From: Thermoanaerobaculia bacterium
GTDB taxonomy: Bacteria; Acidobacteriota; Thermoanaerobaculia; Multivoradales; Multivoraceae
Direction of reading: 5' to 3'
DNA length: 64,000 bases
Assembly: GCA_022826745.1 (NCBI GenBank)
Contig: JAJDUI010000008.1
Location: forward strand, 393,283 to 457,282
Position numbers and translations under genes: made by a program. The number at the start of each line of letters is the position of its first letter. Positions within the stretch are counted from its first letter, which is position 1. A model generated the notes under the pieces. It saw only the letters and a program-made list of their open reading frames with translations. It ran no database searches and was not told the DNA's origin. This document shows positions 1-8,891 of this stretch, in pieces.

Positions 1-542
1 TCCTGGTCGACGACGCGGCGGCGCACGGCCTCCGCCATGCGCATCACCAGGGGATGTGAGCGGACGCCGCGGATCGGCGAGCCCATCGTCGTGACGGACG
101 CGATCAGGTCCGGACGCAGGCAGGCCACGCCGCGCGACAGCATGCCCCCCAGGCTATGGCCGACCAGGTGAACCCGGCGGCCCGTCTTGCCGGCGGTCTC
201 TTCGAGCGTTTCGACCAGCCGGCCGCCCAGGCGGTCGAGGCAGTCGGCGTTGTGCCCGATGCGGGAGGGATAGGCGCGGTAACCGATGCGGCGGAGCCAG
301 CCGCGCATCGGCGCCAGGTAGCCGTCGGTAGCGGTGAAGCCGGGAACGACGATGACCGCTGCGCCGTCGCCGCGCGGCGCGCCGAGGCCGTGAAAGATCG
401 GTGTGAACGGCAGGAAGGAGAACTCCACGGCCGCGAACGCCTCGCGCCACAGCGGCAGGGCCGCCGGCACCGAGTCCCGCAGGAGACGCGGGTTCACGTT
501 CCAGATCGGGCTGGTCCGTGGGCGTCGGGCCGATGCCGTCAC
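1..542 (-). CDS. alpha/beta hydrolase, C-terminus cut by window edge
   Basis: Probable lipase/esterase-type serine hydrolase. The nucleophile elbow VGHSLGG is read on the minus strand near 155-175, preceded by an oxyanion-type segment (VIVVPGF) and the hydrolase strand-helix pattern. The catalytic Asp and His would lie beyond base 1, so the gene is partial. I choose the GTG at 542, which overlaps the TAG stop of the upstream wax-ester-synthase-like gene by one base, because no ATG is available in frame and the overlap implies translational coupling. Pairing with an acyltransferase suggests a lipid substrate (inference). Substrate specificity is not readable. Confidence 0.75.
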   Translation of the reverse strand, partial: MTASARRPRTSPIWNVNPRLLRDSVPAALPLWREAFAAVEFSFLPFTPIFHGLGAPRGDGAAVIVVPGFTATDGYLAPMRGWLRRIGYRAYPSRIGHNADCLDRLGGRLVETLEETAGKTGRRVHLVGHSLGGMLSRGVACLRPDLIASVTTMGSPIRGVRSHPLVMRMAEAVRRRVVDQ

Positions 543-2077
543 TAGGCTGCGCCTCGCAGTGGATCGTCCGGGTCGGACGTCGCGTCCGGCTCGGAGCCGG
601 CAAGGGGTTCGGGCGCGGCGGTCTCCTCGGGAGCCTCGACCGCGGGCGCCGCGGAGGCGAAGCAGCGTGCGCCCAGCGGCTCCTCGTCCTCGACGCCCGC
701 CGCCTCGCGGAGTTCGGCGTAGGACTCTTCCAGGCACTCGGCGAGGCGCCAGGCGTCGGGGATCAGCTTCGCGTCCACCGTCATTCCCAGGGTAATCCGC
801 TGGTTGTAGCTCAGGATGGCCACGAACAGGCCGATGTTGTTCGAGACGATGCCCAGCGGCAGCCAGTCGACCAGCTTGTGGCGCCCGAAGTAGAGCGGGA
901 TCATCGGCCCGGGCACGTTCGTCGAAACCGTGTTGAACAGGGTCTGGGAGAAGGGCATCGTCGCGCCGATCGCGGCCATGAGCGGCGGCACCCGTTCGCC
1001 GAACTGGGTCATCTGGTAGAAGGCCTTCGCCTGTCCGGCTTCCTTCAGCCTGTTCATCGCGTCCCGTTCCTTGCCGAGGCGTTCGACGGGATCGTCGACG
1101 CCGACGAAGAGCGGTGCGATCATGTTCGAGACGAGGTTGCCGAGCTGGCCCCGTTCGTCCTCCTGGCGCATGCTGACGGGACACATGGCGCGCAGTTCGA
1201 GCCCCTTCGGATCCTGGCCGCGCTCCCGCAGGTAGCGGCCGATGCCGCCGGCGAGCACGGTGAGCACCACGTCGTTCACGGTGCCGCCGAGGGCCGACTT
1301 CACCGCGCGCATCGCCGGGAAGGAGAACTGGGCCCAGGCGAAGCCGCGCTCCTTGCTCACCGGCCGGTTGAAGATGGTGCGCGGCGCCGGCGTGGCGGCC
1401 GGCAGAGTCGCCGTGCTGGCAGCCACCATCTCACGCATGCGATCGGCCATCAGGTTGGGCCGCATGGCGTCGAAGGCGGTGCTGCTCCAGGACCGGCTCA
1501 ACTCGCCGAGACGATGCTGCATGGCCTCCTGGAGCAGGCTCAGGGAGTCGGGCAGCGGCTTCGGCGCCCAGGTCTCGGCCGGAGGCTCCGGCAGCTCGTC
1601 CGTGGGCGAGAGGTCGCTCAGCACCATCGACAGATCGACTCCCGAGACGCCGTCGACCATCGCGTGGTGGATCTTCCAGACCACCGCGGTGTGGCCGGGA
1701 ATGCCCCGCAGCAGAATCCCCTTCCAGAGCGGCCGGTTGCGATCGAGCATGCCGCTGTACGCCTCGGCGGCGGCGCGGGCGAGCACCTGGTGGTCGGCGT
1801 CCTCCGGGATCCAGACTTCCTCGACGTGATGCTCCAGGTTGAACGCCGGGTCGTCGACCCACGCCGGGTGGGAGACGAGGAAGGGCGGAAACAGCACTCT
1901 CTGGCGATAGCGCGGCAGCAGGTGCATGCGGGCGGCAATCTGCTCGACCATGTACTCGCGCGAGAACTCGCCTTCGTAGACCATGCAGCCGCCGATGTGC
2001 ATCGTCTCGTTGGGGCGTTCGACATAGAGGAAGGTGGCATCGAGAGGGGTCAGGAATCGGTTCAAGTCCGTGGCCAT
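542..2077 (-). CDS. wax ester synthase / diacylglycerol acyltransferase (WS/DGAT) family protein
   Basis: 511 residues, the usual size of bacterial WS/DGAT enzymes, which transfer fatty acyl-CoA to long-chain alcohols or diacylglycerol to make wax esters or triacylglycerol at the membrane. The catalytic HHxxxDG motif is intact as HHAMVDG at residues 137-143. The family start PLDATFLYVE (11-20), the NDVVLTVLAGGI segment and an NVPGP motif near the C-terminus are also present. The C-terminal 50 residues are Ala/Glu/Pro rich and probably disordered. The stop overlaps the start of the downstream hydrolase, so the two are likely co-transcribed. This suggests neutral lipid storage or remodelling; the substrates cannot be told from sequence. 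Confidence 0.92.
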   Translation of the reverse strand: MATDLNRFLTPLDATFLYVERPNETMHIGGCMVYEGEFSREYMVEQIAARMHLLPRYRQRVLFPPFLVSHPAWVDDPAFNLEHHVEEVWIPEDADHQVLARAAAEAYSGMLDRNRPLWKGILLRGIPGHTAVVWKIHHAMVDGVSGVDLSMVLSDLSPTDELPEPPAETWAPKPLPDSLSLLQEAMQHRLGELSRSWSSTAFDAMRPNLMADRMREMVAASTATLPAATPAPRTIFNRPVSKERGFAWAQFSFPAMRAVKSALGGTVNDVVLTVLAGGIGRYLRERGQDPKGLELRAMCPVSMRQEDERGQLGNLVSNMIAPLFVGVDDPVERLGKERDAMNRLKEAGQAKAFYQMTQFGERVPPLMAAIGATMPFSQTLFNTVSTNVPGPMIPLYFGRHKLVDWLPLGIVSNNIGLFVAILSYNQRITLGMTVDAKLIPDAWRLAECLEESYAELREAAGVEDEEPLGARCFASAAPAVEAPEETAAPEPLAGSEPDATSDPDDPLRGAA

Positions 2078-2191
2078 TTTGGTGGTCTCCAGAACGGGCG
2101 GATCACAAGAGGGGAGGGGCTTTGCTGCACTGCGTTGCTGCGGCGCAGCAGAAGCCTCGCACAGAAACGCGCCGTTGGCAAGGGTTGGCCT

Positions 2192-4198
2192 CTAGGCGGG
2201 CCGACGCCAATGGAACACGGTGACGTCGATGACCTCGCGCGCCGGCTCGACCAGGATTCGGACCGGTGACTGCGGCGGTTCGAAACGCGGCGTCAGGCAG
2301 CGGCGCCGTTGCCTGCCTCTCTGGGTGTGGCGGCAGGGCATTGGATTGCCGGCGACCTCGATCGAGATCCGTACGTCGTCCCGGGTGGGGGTGCGCACGG
2401 CGATCTCCAGCGATACGAGGTGTCGGGGTGCTTCGGCGGCGCGGGCTTGCGGGTGGAGAGCGGCCGGGTCGATGTCGTAGAGGCCTTCGCCCGCCGCGGA
2501 GAAGCCAGCGGGTGCGGGCGGTTCGACCGCAGCGAAGGAATGGCGGACAAGGACTACGGGCTCTCCGCGCAACCGGAACAGCTGCGGTTCGAAGCGCTGG
2601 ACGCTCGCGCCGGGCTTCTCCGCGGCCAGGATCTGGTACACGGGATCCTGGCCCGTTGCCAGGCGCGACGCCGGGAACAGCAGGACATCCGCGGCCTCCC
2701 GCTCGGCGGCGGTCTCGGCCGCGATGTTCTCCGTGCGGATCAGCGTGGTGACGAAGTTCCCGTCCCAGATCCGGGGGTCGAAGTCCTGGATCCCGAGCGG
2801 CAGTTCGGACATGAAGGTCCTTCCCCTGAGCGGTTTGGGCCTGCCCGCCGTGCGGGCCGCTTCCGCGGACGCCAGGGGGACGTTCACGTCGTACACCGTG
2901 GCGTGGACGAACCGGGCCTTGTCGAGACCGGCGAGTCCGGCGACGGTCGCGAGGATGGCGAGGGCGGCGACTGTGAACCGAGTCTCGGGCAGCGCGCGTG
3001 CGGCGCTTGCCAGCCTGCCGATGAACCAGGCGCCTGCCAGGGCCACGACCGGGGCCACGATCAACCAGTTCGGCGGCTTCGGATAGCGGGTGACGATCCA
3101 CAGCGCGCCGACGTAGCCGCCGAAGAAGACGGCCAGGATCCACGCGTCTCCGGCGGTTGCGTCTCCGGCCGCGCCCGGCAGAGGTCGACTGAACCCGCCC
3201 CGGGCGCGGATTGCGAGAACGAACATCCAGCCCAAACCGAGGAGCCCGCATGCACCCAGTACGGGGCTGAAGTAGACGCTGCCGGCGAGGCTGGTCACCG
3301 CGTTCAGCGGTTGGTCGAAGAGGCCCGCGCCGACTTCGGCGAGCCGTTCCCGGTAGTGACTCACGGTGTTGCCGAGATGGCGCCGGTACATCTCGGGCGC
3401 CAGGACCAGCCAGGGATTGAGCAGGAGCAGCAAGCCCGCGCCGCCGGCGGCCGCGGCCGCGGCGCGGCGGAACAGCAGACCGATGTCGCGGACGCCGCCC
3501 AAGGCGATGGCGAAGAGCAGCGGCAGCGCCAGCGCCGCGCCGTTCCACTTGGCGGCGGCCGTAGCTCCGACCATGGCGCCGGCGATCGCGTACGCCCGAA
3601 GACCCTCGCTTCGCCGCGCGGCGAGAATCGCGTAGAGGGTCAGCGCGGCGGTCAGGACCAGCATGATGTCGGGCTTGAACACTCCCGATTGGCGCAGGTG
3701 CCAGGGGGCGACGGCGAGCAGGGAGGCCGCGCCCAGGCCGACCCAGGGACCGAACAGCCGCCGTCCGATCAGGAACACGACGAACAGCGAGGCGGTGCCC
3801 AGAAGGGTCTGAATGATCCGGGAGTACCGCACGGCGATCCGGGTGAGATAAGGCCGTCCATCCGGTGCGATCCTGACCGTGGTCGGCAAGGAGGAGAGCC
3901 ATGGCAGCGAGCGCGCCGTCTCGTACACCTTGAGGGTCGCCGCGTGAGGCAGGTAGGAGAGCGTCGGATAGTGGGTGCGCACCGGCCGCCACTGGTCGTG
4001 AGCCAGTATCGCGGCGACGTTGCCTGCGTTGTAGCGCTCGTCCCAGAGCCGGTTCATCGTGGGGTCCGGCCAACTGAAGAGCACGCGGACGGCGAGTGCC
4101 CACAGGAGCAGCAGGCCGAGCAGCCACTTCTGCAGCCTGGTCGTGGAGGGCGAGATCCCTTCCGGCTCCAGGTGGCTCGCCGCCTCTGCCGCGTTCAT
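2192..4198 (-). CDS. GT39/PMT-like integral membrane glycosyltransferase
   Basis: 668 residues with many predicted membrane helices, beginning with LLGLLLLWALAVRVLFSW after a 24-residue cytosolic tail. The first extracytoplasmic loop carries an acidic DER motif (WDERYN) and a later loop carries KPDIML. This is the arrangement of C-type, lipid-phosphate-sugar-dependent glycosyltransferases of the dolichyl-phosphate-mannose mannosyltransferase/ArnT superfamily. The last 200 residues form a soluble domain. Such enzymes glycosylate proteins or lipids on the outer face of the inner membrane. The acceptor is unknown. It follows the aminotransferase gene with a 4-base gap, so it probably ends the sulfotransferase-aminotransferase operon. 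Confidence 0.8.
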   Translation of the reverse strand: MNAAEAASHLEPEGISPSTTRLQKWLLGLLLLWALAVRVLFSWPDPTMNRLWDERYNAGNVAAILAHDQWRPVRTHYPTLSYLPHAATLKVYETARSLPWLSSLPTTVRIAPDGRPYLTRIAVRYSRIIQTLLGTASLFVVFLIGRRLFGPWVGLGAASLLAVAPWHLRQSGVFKPDIMLVLTAALTLYAILAARRSEGLRAYAIAGAMVGATAAAKWNGAALALPLLFAIALGGVRDIGLLFRRAAAAAAGGAGLLLLLNPWLVLAPEMYRRHLGNTVSHYRERLAEVGAGLFDQPLNAVTSLAGSVYFSPVLGACGLLGLGWMFVLAIRARGGFSRPLPGAAGDATAGDAWILAVFFGGYVGALWIVTRYPKPPNWLIVAPVVALAGAWFIGRLASAARALPETRFTVAALAILATVAGLAGLDKARFVHATVYDVNVPLASAEAARTAGRPKPLRGRTFMSELPLGIQDFDPRIWDGNFVTTLIRTENIAAETAAEREAADVLLFPASRLATGQDPVYQILAAEKPGASVQRFEPQLFRLRGEPVVLVRHSFAAVEPPAPAGFSAAGEGLYDIDPAALHPQARAAEAPRHLVSLEIAVRTPTRDDVRISIEVAGNPMPCRHTQRGRQRRRCLTPRFEPPQSPVRILVEPAREVIDVTVFHWRRPA

Positions 4199-4202
4199 CG
4201 CG

Positions 4203-5102
4203 TCAACGCAGGATGGGGTAACCGCTCACGGCGGTCAGCTCGCGGAACAGGCCCTGTAGCCGTTCGAGCACCGGCCGCTCGCTGCCGCCGATCGGACGGC
4301 CATCGACGTCCGTGACCGCCACGAGTTCGCCCATCGTGCCGGTGCAGAACGCCTCATCGGCGCGGTAGAGCTCGGCCTGGGTGTAGTCGGTCACTTCGTG
4401 GGGGATGCGGTTCTCCCGGCAGAGGTCGAGCACGGTCGAGCGCGTCACGCCTTCCGGGCAAGCGTGGCAGTGGCTGGTCACCACGACGCCGCCACGGACC
4501 AGGAAGACGTGGGTCGCGTTCGTTTCCGCGACGTAGCCCTGGCGGTCGAGCATCAGGGCGTCGTCGGCGCCGGCCGCGTTCGCCTCGATCTTGGCCATGA
4601 TGGACTGGATCAGGTTGTTGTGGTGGATCTTCGGATCCATGCAGTCGGGCGGAAAGCGGCGGATCGACGAGGTCATCAACCGGATCGGCTGCGAGCCGTA
4701 GACCGGCGCCTTGTGCTCGGCGAGGACGATCAGGGTAGGGCCGGCGGTGTTGAGCCGCGGGTCCATGCCGGAGGTGATCTTGACGCCGCGGGTCAGGGTC
4801 AGGCGGATGTGAACGTTGTCCCGCATCCCGTTCGCCTCCAGGGTGCGGCGGATCTCGTCGATGATCTCGTGGTGCGGCGGGATCTCCGCGAAGGCCAGGG
4901 CCAGCGCCGAGTGGCGGAGGCGGTCCAGGTGCTGCTCGAGCTTGAAGATGCGGCCGTCATACAGGCGCAGCCCCTCCCAGACGGCGTCGCCGCCCTGGAC
5001 GGCGGAGTCGAAGGGACTGATCCCGGCCTGGTCGCGGTGGATCAGTTCGCCGTTGATGTTGACGAGCAGGTCCCGGTTCCTGGGGTCGGCCTTTTGCAGC
5101 AT
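4203..5102 (-). CDS. PLP-dependent class IV aminotransferase (BCAT/DAAT-like)
   Basis: 299 residues, typical for fold-type IV aminotransferases such as branched-chain amino-acid aminotransferase (IlvE), D-amino-acid transaminase and aminodeoxychorismate lyase. Visible are the N-terminal NGELIHRDQAGISPFDSAVQGGDAVWEGLR block, the expected PLP lysine in the segment DPKIHHNNLIQSIMAK, and the phosphate-cup EGVTRS motif. The ending GTMGELVAVTDVDGRPIG is diagnostic of the family. The specific substrate is not resolved. It lies 44 bases after the sulfotransferase-like gene on the same strand. That pairing is unusual and suggests a joint pathway, perhaps for a sulfonated or sulfated amino compound (inference). 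Confidence 0.85.
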   Translation of the reverse strand: MLQKADPRNRDLLVNINGELIHRDQAGISPFDSAVQGGDAVWEGLRLYDGRIFKLEQHLDRLRHSALALAFAEIPPHHEIIDEIRRTLEANGMRDNVHIRLTLTRGVKITSGMDPRLNTAGPTLIVLAEHKAPVYGSQPIRLMTSSIRRFPPDCMDPKIHHNNLIQSIMAKIEANAAGADDALMLDRQGYVAETNATHVFLVRGGVVVTSHCHACPEGVTRSTVLDLCRENRIPHEVTDYTQAELYRADEAFCTGTMGELVAVTDVDGRPIGGSERPVLERLQGLFRELTAVSGYPILR

Positions 5103-5146
5103 GGGGGGTTCGCTGGTGGTTGGGGGACGGGATCAGAAGACGAGGC

Positions 5147-5890
5147 TCAGAAGAGGAGACGATGCGCGGCGAGGTGATCGTAGTGCTTCTGGCACTCTGC
5201 GAGCACGTCGTCCAGGAACTCCGGGACCGGCTCGTTCTTGGGCCGGTAGGGCGCGAAGCCCGTGCTCTTCTCGACCGCACCGTACCAGTGCGGCGCCCAG
5301 ATGCCGTCCGTCTCGCGGCGGCCGGGCGGCCAGCTCATCATCGCCTCGTCGAACTCCGCGCCGACCGCGTTGCACAGGCTCTGGAGGCCCGCGCGGGGGT
5401 TCCGCAGCACGTCGGCCGAGTCGATGACCGCCGGAGCCCGGCCGAGCCGCTCGCACTCCAGGTCGAAGAGCTCACGCTGCTGGGGCAGGCCGGTATCGGG
5501 CAACTTGGGACGCGGCAGGATGTGGATCAGCGACGTCAGCATCTCCGCCGGGTCGCGGATCAGGAAGACGTTGGTGAGCTTCGCCACCCACGACCGGTCC
5601 GTTTCCGGCAGCAGGTGATGCGCCATGTGCTTCTGGTAGAAGACCGGCCGGCCTTCCGGCACGTCCACCGTCAGCCACTTCGTGACCCGGTCCAGGTCGC
5701 TTTCGTGGTGGGCCAGGATCTCCTCCCGGCCGGGATGGTCGAAGCCGTGCTCCAGCAGGTAGTTCGCGTAGAGCGGCTCGTCGCAGACGAAGGTATCGTC
5801 GCGGTTCCCCCAGGCGCGCAGCATCGCGGTCGAGATGTTCCGGGGGCCGGACCACATCGCGATCCTCAGCGCCTGTTGTTCGCCGGACAT
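5147..5890 (-). CDS. sulfotransferase-like P-loop protein
   Basis: 247 residues. The N-terminus IAMWSGPRNISTAMLRAWGNR resembles the PAPS-phosphate-binding loop of sulfotransferases, where a short SGPRS/T-type loop replaces the Walker A. A later VFLIRDPAEMLTS segment matches the 3'-phosphate-binding R/S block. Such proteins move sulfate from PAPS to hydroxyl or amino groups. Alternative in-frame TTG at 5908 adds six residues. I prefer the ATG at 5890 because the homologous core starts right after it, although its ribosome site is weak. It is divergent from the kinase-like gene at 5944 and upstream of the aminotransferase. Confidence 0.72.
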   Translation of the reverse strand: MSGEQQALRIAMWSGPRNISTAMLRAWGNRDDTFVCDEPLYANYLLEHGFDHPGREEILAHHESDLDRVTKWLTVDVPEGRPVFYQKHMAHHLLPETDRSWVAKLTNVFLIRDPAEMLTSLIHILPRPKLPDTGLPQQRELFDLECERLGRAPAVIDSADVLRNPRAGLQSLCNAVGAEFDEAMMSWPPGRRETDGIWAPHWYGAVEKSTGFAPYRPKNEPVPEFLDDVLAECQKHYDHLAAHRLLF

Positions 5891-5943
5891 TCGACTTCTC
5901 GCGAACAAGCATATGGCGTTCCTCCCGGTGATAGCTTGCGCCG

Positions 5944-7092
5944 ATGAGCCGGCGGGCCGAGTTCGAGGCTGAGCACCCGGAAGTTCACGTCCTGTCGGCC
6001 GACCAGGCGGGGCGTGTGGACCTGGTGATGGGCGCGGTCGGCTGGTTGGGAGACGAGGAACAGGTCACGACCTGCGCCTCCCTGGGGGGCGAATCGAGCA
6101 CCGTGATGCGGGTCGAACTCCAGGAACTGCGCGGGGGCTGGCGCACTGCGGTGCTGAAGCAGTCGTTGCCCTGGCTGCGGCGAGACGAGTCGGTCGCCAT
6201 GCCGGCCGACCGCTGGCGCGGCGAGCACGCGTTCTATGCGGCGGTAGGGCGAGTACCCGAGGCCGCCGCCCGCATGCCGCGGCTGATGGCCGCCAACGAG
6301 GCGAGGTTCCTGTTGCTGCTCGAGGACTTCCGCGGCGCTTCGAACCTCGTGTCACTCTACGGGGGCGGTTCCCTCGGTGAGGGGGAAGCGGAGGCCCTGG
6401 GCGCGTTCCTTCGGGCGTTGCGCCGCGGTACGTGCGGTGAGCAGGATGCGCAGTTCGCGCACGGCGGCATGAAGACGCTGAGCCACCGCCTGCTGTTCGA
6501 GGCGCCGTTCGACTCGCCCGGGCAAGGCGGCAACGGCTTCGGCCCTGACGGTCTCGCGCCGGCCGGCGACGCCCTCGACGTGATCGAACCCGGGCTGGGC
6601 GATGCGGCCGCGACCCTGCGGGCGGATCGCACCTTCAGAGGGGCCCTCTCCGAGTTGGGAAGCCGCTTCCTCGACGCTGGCGCCTGCCTGGTTCATGGCG
6701 CGTTTCATCCCGCCAACTGGCTGCTGTTGCCGAACGGCGACGTTCGCGTGGTGGACCCGCAGTACAGCAGCCCGGGCGACCCGGAGTTCGATCTCGGCAC
6801 CGCGCTCGCCCACCTGCTGCTCGCCCGGCAGCCGGAGGAGGTCGTCGCGACGTTCCTGTCGGCGGCCACCGGTGTCGAGGAGGCCGGCCGGGAAGGCCCG
6901 GCGGATGCCGAAGAGGTCGAGACCGGCGTCGACCGGCCCCTCGTGGCCCGCTACGCGGGAGCCGAGATCGTCCGCCGATTGCTCGGGGGCGCCCAACTGC
7001 CGCTCGAGGCGGAAGGCGGCTTTCGCCGTGGTCTGCTGGAGACGGCTCGAACGGCGGTCCTCTCGGGCCACCTGGAGGTACTGGAGACATGA
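5944..7092 (+). CDS. aminoglycoside-phosphotransferase-fold protein (MtnK-like), catalytic Asp missing
   Basis: 382 residues of APH/choline-kinase fold, closest in pattern to methylthioribose kinase. It has a Gly-rich loop GGESSTVMRVEL, an ATP-binding Lys in TAVLKQSL and the Mg-binding segment VVDPQYSSPGDPEFDLG (D271). The catalytic loop, normally HGDxxxxN, reads HGAFHPAN with H251, A253 and N258: the general-base Asp is Ala, encoded by gcg at 6700. The protein may be an inactive kinase or use another residue. Its stop overlaps the ATG of the M24 peptidase gene by four bases (ATGA), so the two are translationally coupled. No role in methionine salvage is supported by the neighbours. Confidence 0.75.
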   Translation: MSRRAEFEAEHPEVHVLSADQAGRVDLVMGAVGWLGDEEQVTTCASLGGESSTVMRVELQELRGGWRTAVLKQSLPWLRRDESVAMPADRWRGEHAFYAAVGRVPEAAARMPRLMAANEARFLLLLEDFRGASNLVSLYGGGSLGEGEAEALGAFLRALRRGTCGEQDAQFAHGGMKTLSHRLLFEAPFDSPGQGGNGFGPDGLAPAGDALDVIEPGLGDAAATLRADRTFRGALSELGSRFLDAGACLVHGAFHPANWLLLPNGDVRVVDPQYSSPGDPEFDLGTALAHLLLARQPEEVVATFLSAATGVEEAGREGPADAEEVETGVDRPLVARYAGAEIVRRLLGGAQLPLEAEGGFRRGLLETARTAVLSGHLEVLET

Positions 7093-8483
7093 AGCGATCT
7101 CATGTGCGCCCGCTGATCGCGGCATTCGGCCTGCTCACGCTTGTCGCGACCTCCGCGGTCGCCCAGGGCACGGACTTCGAGCAGGGCCGCGTGCTCCACG
7201 GTCCGGGCCACGTGCTCCCGCACCGGGACCGGGTCGAGCCCTTCAACCGCATGCTCGAGGAACGGCTCGACACGCTGCTGCCTCGGCTGATGCGGGAAAC
7301 CGGGATCGACATGTGGCTCGTCATCAACCGGGAGTACAACGAGGATCCGGTGTTCTTCAGCCTCGTGCCGCGGCCGGTGTTCGCGGCCCGCCGCACGACG
7401 ATGCTCGTGTTCTTCGACCGCGGGCCGGACAACGGCGGCGTCGAGCGCCTGACGGTCAACCGCTACCCGTACGGCGCGCTGTACGAGTCGGCCTGGGAGG
7501 GCGGCGACCTGGAGGAGCAGTGGCGGGGACTGGGCGAGGTGATCGCCGCTCGCGACCCGAAGCGGATCGGCGTCAACGTCTCGCGCCACTGGCCGGTCGC
7601 CGACGGCCTCTCGGAGGCGCTCCACGAACGGCTGATGGAGGTGCTGACACCCGGACTCAAGGAACGGGTGACCAGCGCCGAGGAGCTCGTCGTGCGCTGG
7701 ATCGAGACGCGGAGCCCCTCGCAGATGGAGGCCTATCCGCAGATCGTCTCGCTCGCCCGCGGCGTGATCGCGGAGGCGTTCTCGGAACGCGTGATCACTG
7801 CCGGCGCCACGACGACGGACGACGTCGTCTGGTACATCGCCCAGCGGTTCGAGGACCTGGGGCTCGACATCTGGTTCCTGCCGTCGGTGAACGCGCAGCG
7901 CCGGGCCGCGGCCGAAGACAGCGGCTGCGGCGCCGACGAGCCCTTCTGCGGCGGCAGTGGCGACTTCGTCATCCAGCGCGGCGACGTGCTGCACACGGAC
8001 GTGGGCATCTGCTACCTCGGTCTCTGCACCGACACCCAGGAGATGGGCTACGTGCTGCGCCTGGGCGAAAGCGAGGCGCCGGCCGGACTTCAGAGAGCGC
8101 TGGCGGCGGGCAACCGCTGGCAGGACATCCTGACCGGCGAGTTCCGGACCGGCCGCAGCGGCAACGAGATCCTGGCCGCGACGATCTCGGTCGCGACGGA
8201 CGAAGGCCTGCGCTCCAGCACGTACACGCACCCGCTCGGCGTGTTCGGCCACGCTCCGGGGCCGACGATCGGCATGTGGGACAACCAGGGGCCGACGCCG
8301 ATTCGCGGCGACTGGCCGCTGTACCCGGACACCGCCTACGCGATCGAGGGCAACGTCAAGGTCGAACTCGAGATGTGGGGCGGCCAGGACGTCCAGATCA
8401 AGCTCGAACAGAGCGCGGTCTACGACGGCGAGCAGGTCCTCTACCTGGCGGGCCGCCAGACCGCGTGGCACCTCGTCCGCTGA
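7089..8483 (+). CDS. exported M24-family metallopeptidase (Xaa-Pro aminopeptidase-like)
   Basis: 464 residues. The first 26 form a Sec signal peptide ending AVAQ. Then comes a creatinase-type N-terminal domain and a pita-bread catalytic domain. Metal-ligand candidates are D304 (LHTDVG), D315 (CTDTQ) and H388 (FGHAPGP), plus Glu residues in the last strand block KVELEMWGG. These are the five-ligand dinuclear metal set of aminopeptidase P/prolidase. It likely trims proline-containing peptides in the periplasm, in line with the other exported peptidases of this genome. The start overlaps the stop of the upstream kinase-fold gene. Confidence 0.85.
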   Translation: MKRSHVRPLIAAFGLLTLVATSAVAQGTDFEQGRVLHGPGHVLPHRDRVEPFNRMLEERLDTLLPRLMRETGIDMWLVINREYNEDPVFFSLVPRPVFAARRTTMLVFFDRGPDNGGVERLTVNRYPYGALYESAWEGGDLEEQWRGLGEVIAARDPKRIGVNVSRHWPVADGLSEALHERLMEVLTPGLKERVTSAEELVVRWIETRSPSQMEAYPQIVSLARGVIAEAFSERVITAGATTTDDVVWYIAQRFEDLGLDIWFLPSVNAQRRAAAEDSGCGADEPFCGGSGDFVIQRGDVLHTDVGICYLGLCTDTQEMGYVLRLGESEAPAGLQRALAAGNRWQDILTGEFRTGRSGNEILAATISVATDEGLRSSTYTHPLGVFGHAPGPTIGMWDNQGPTPIRGDWPLYPDTAYAIEGNVKVELEMWGGQDVQIKLEQSAVYDGEQVLYLAGRQTAWHLVR

Positions 8484-8762
8484 CTAGAAGATCGCTCCCA
8501 GCAAACCGAACCCGGCGCAGACGACCGCCACCAGGCCGCCGACGACCAGCAGCACGACGCCGACGGCGAGCGCGACCGGCAGCGCGATGACCGCGACCGG
8601 GATCAGGATGGCGGCCAGCAGGGTCGCGGCGATGAAGCCGATGATCTTGAACGGCAGAAGCACGAGCTTGAAGGCGATCTTCGCGACGAAGGCCACGACG
8701 GCGAAAACGGCGAGCAGCCCGAGGGCGATCGCCCCGAGAGTCAGGATGGTCAGGACTTCCAT
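8484..8762 (-). CDS. small hydrophobic membrane protein of unknown function
   Basis: 92 residues, almost entirely hydrophobic, with three probable membrane helices separated by short Lys-containing loops (AKIAFK, LPFK). A strong purine-rich ribosome site (GGAGGAG) lies about 10 bases upstream of the ATG, which supports real translation. Its stop abuts the convergent M24 gene. I do not recognise the family. Short poly-helix proteins of this kind can be membrane-stress or channel-like proteins, but nothing in the sequence decides this. Confidence 0.6.
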   Translation of the reverse strand: MEVLTILTLGAIALGLLAVFAVVAFVAKIAFKLVLLPFKIIGFIAATLLAAILIPVAVIALPVALAVGVVLLVVGGLVAVVCAGFGLLGAIF

Positions 8763-8850
8763 GTCGAGTGTTACTCCTCCTGCTCACTACTACGCGATGC
8801 GCTTCGTCGAGGTTTCGCGGTCTTGCCCCGGCGTCGCATGGCGCCGAGTG

Positions 8851-8876
8851 TCGGTGCGCCGGCCTTCTGGCCGGCT
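8851..8876 (+). repeat. REP-like palindrome, member 1
   Basis: The stretch CGGTGCGCCGGCC-TTCT-GGCCGGC forms a perfect 7-bp stem with a TTCT loop. It belongs to the dispersed family with consensus (CT)GGGTGCGCCGGC. It lies directly upstream of the sugar-isomerase gene start. Confidence 0.7.
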
Positions 8877-8891
8877 AGACTCTCCGGCACT

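Noticed and set aside
2078..2191. Rho-independent terminator (TGCTGCG-G-CGCAGCA stem) between the glycosyltransferase and WS/DGAT genes
   Set aside because: The stem exists but the loop is too short to form fully and no T run follows on either strand.
518..2269. A 583-codon plus-strand open frame opposite the WS/DGAT gene
   Set aside because: Antisense shadow; the minus strand carries the HHxxxDG acyltransferase.
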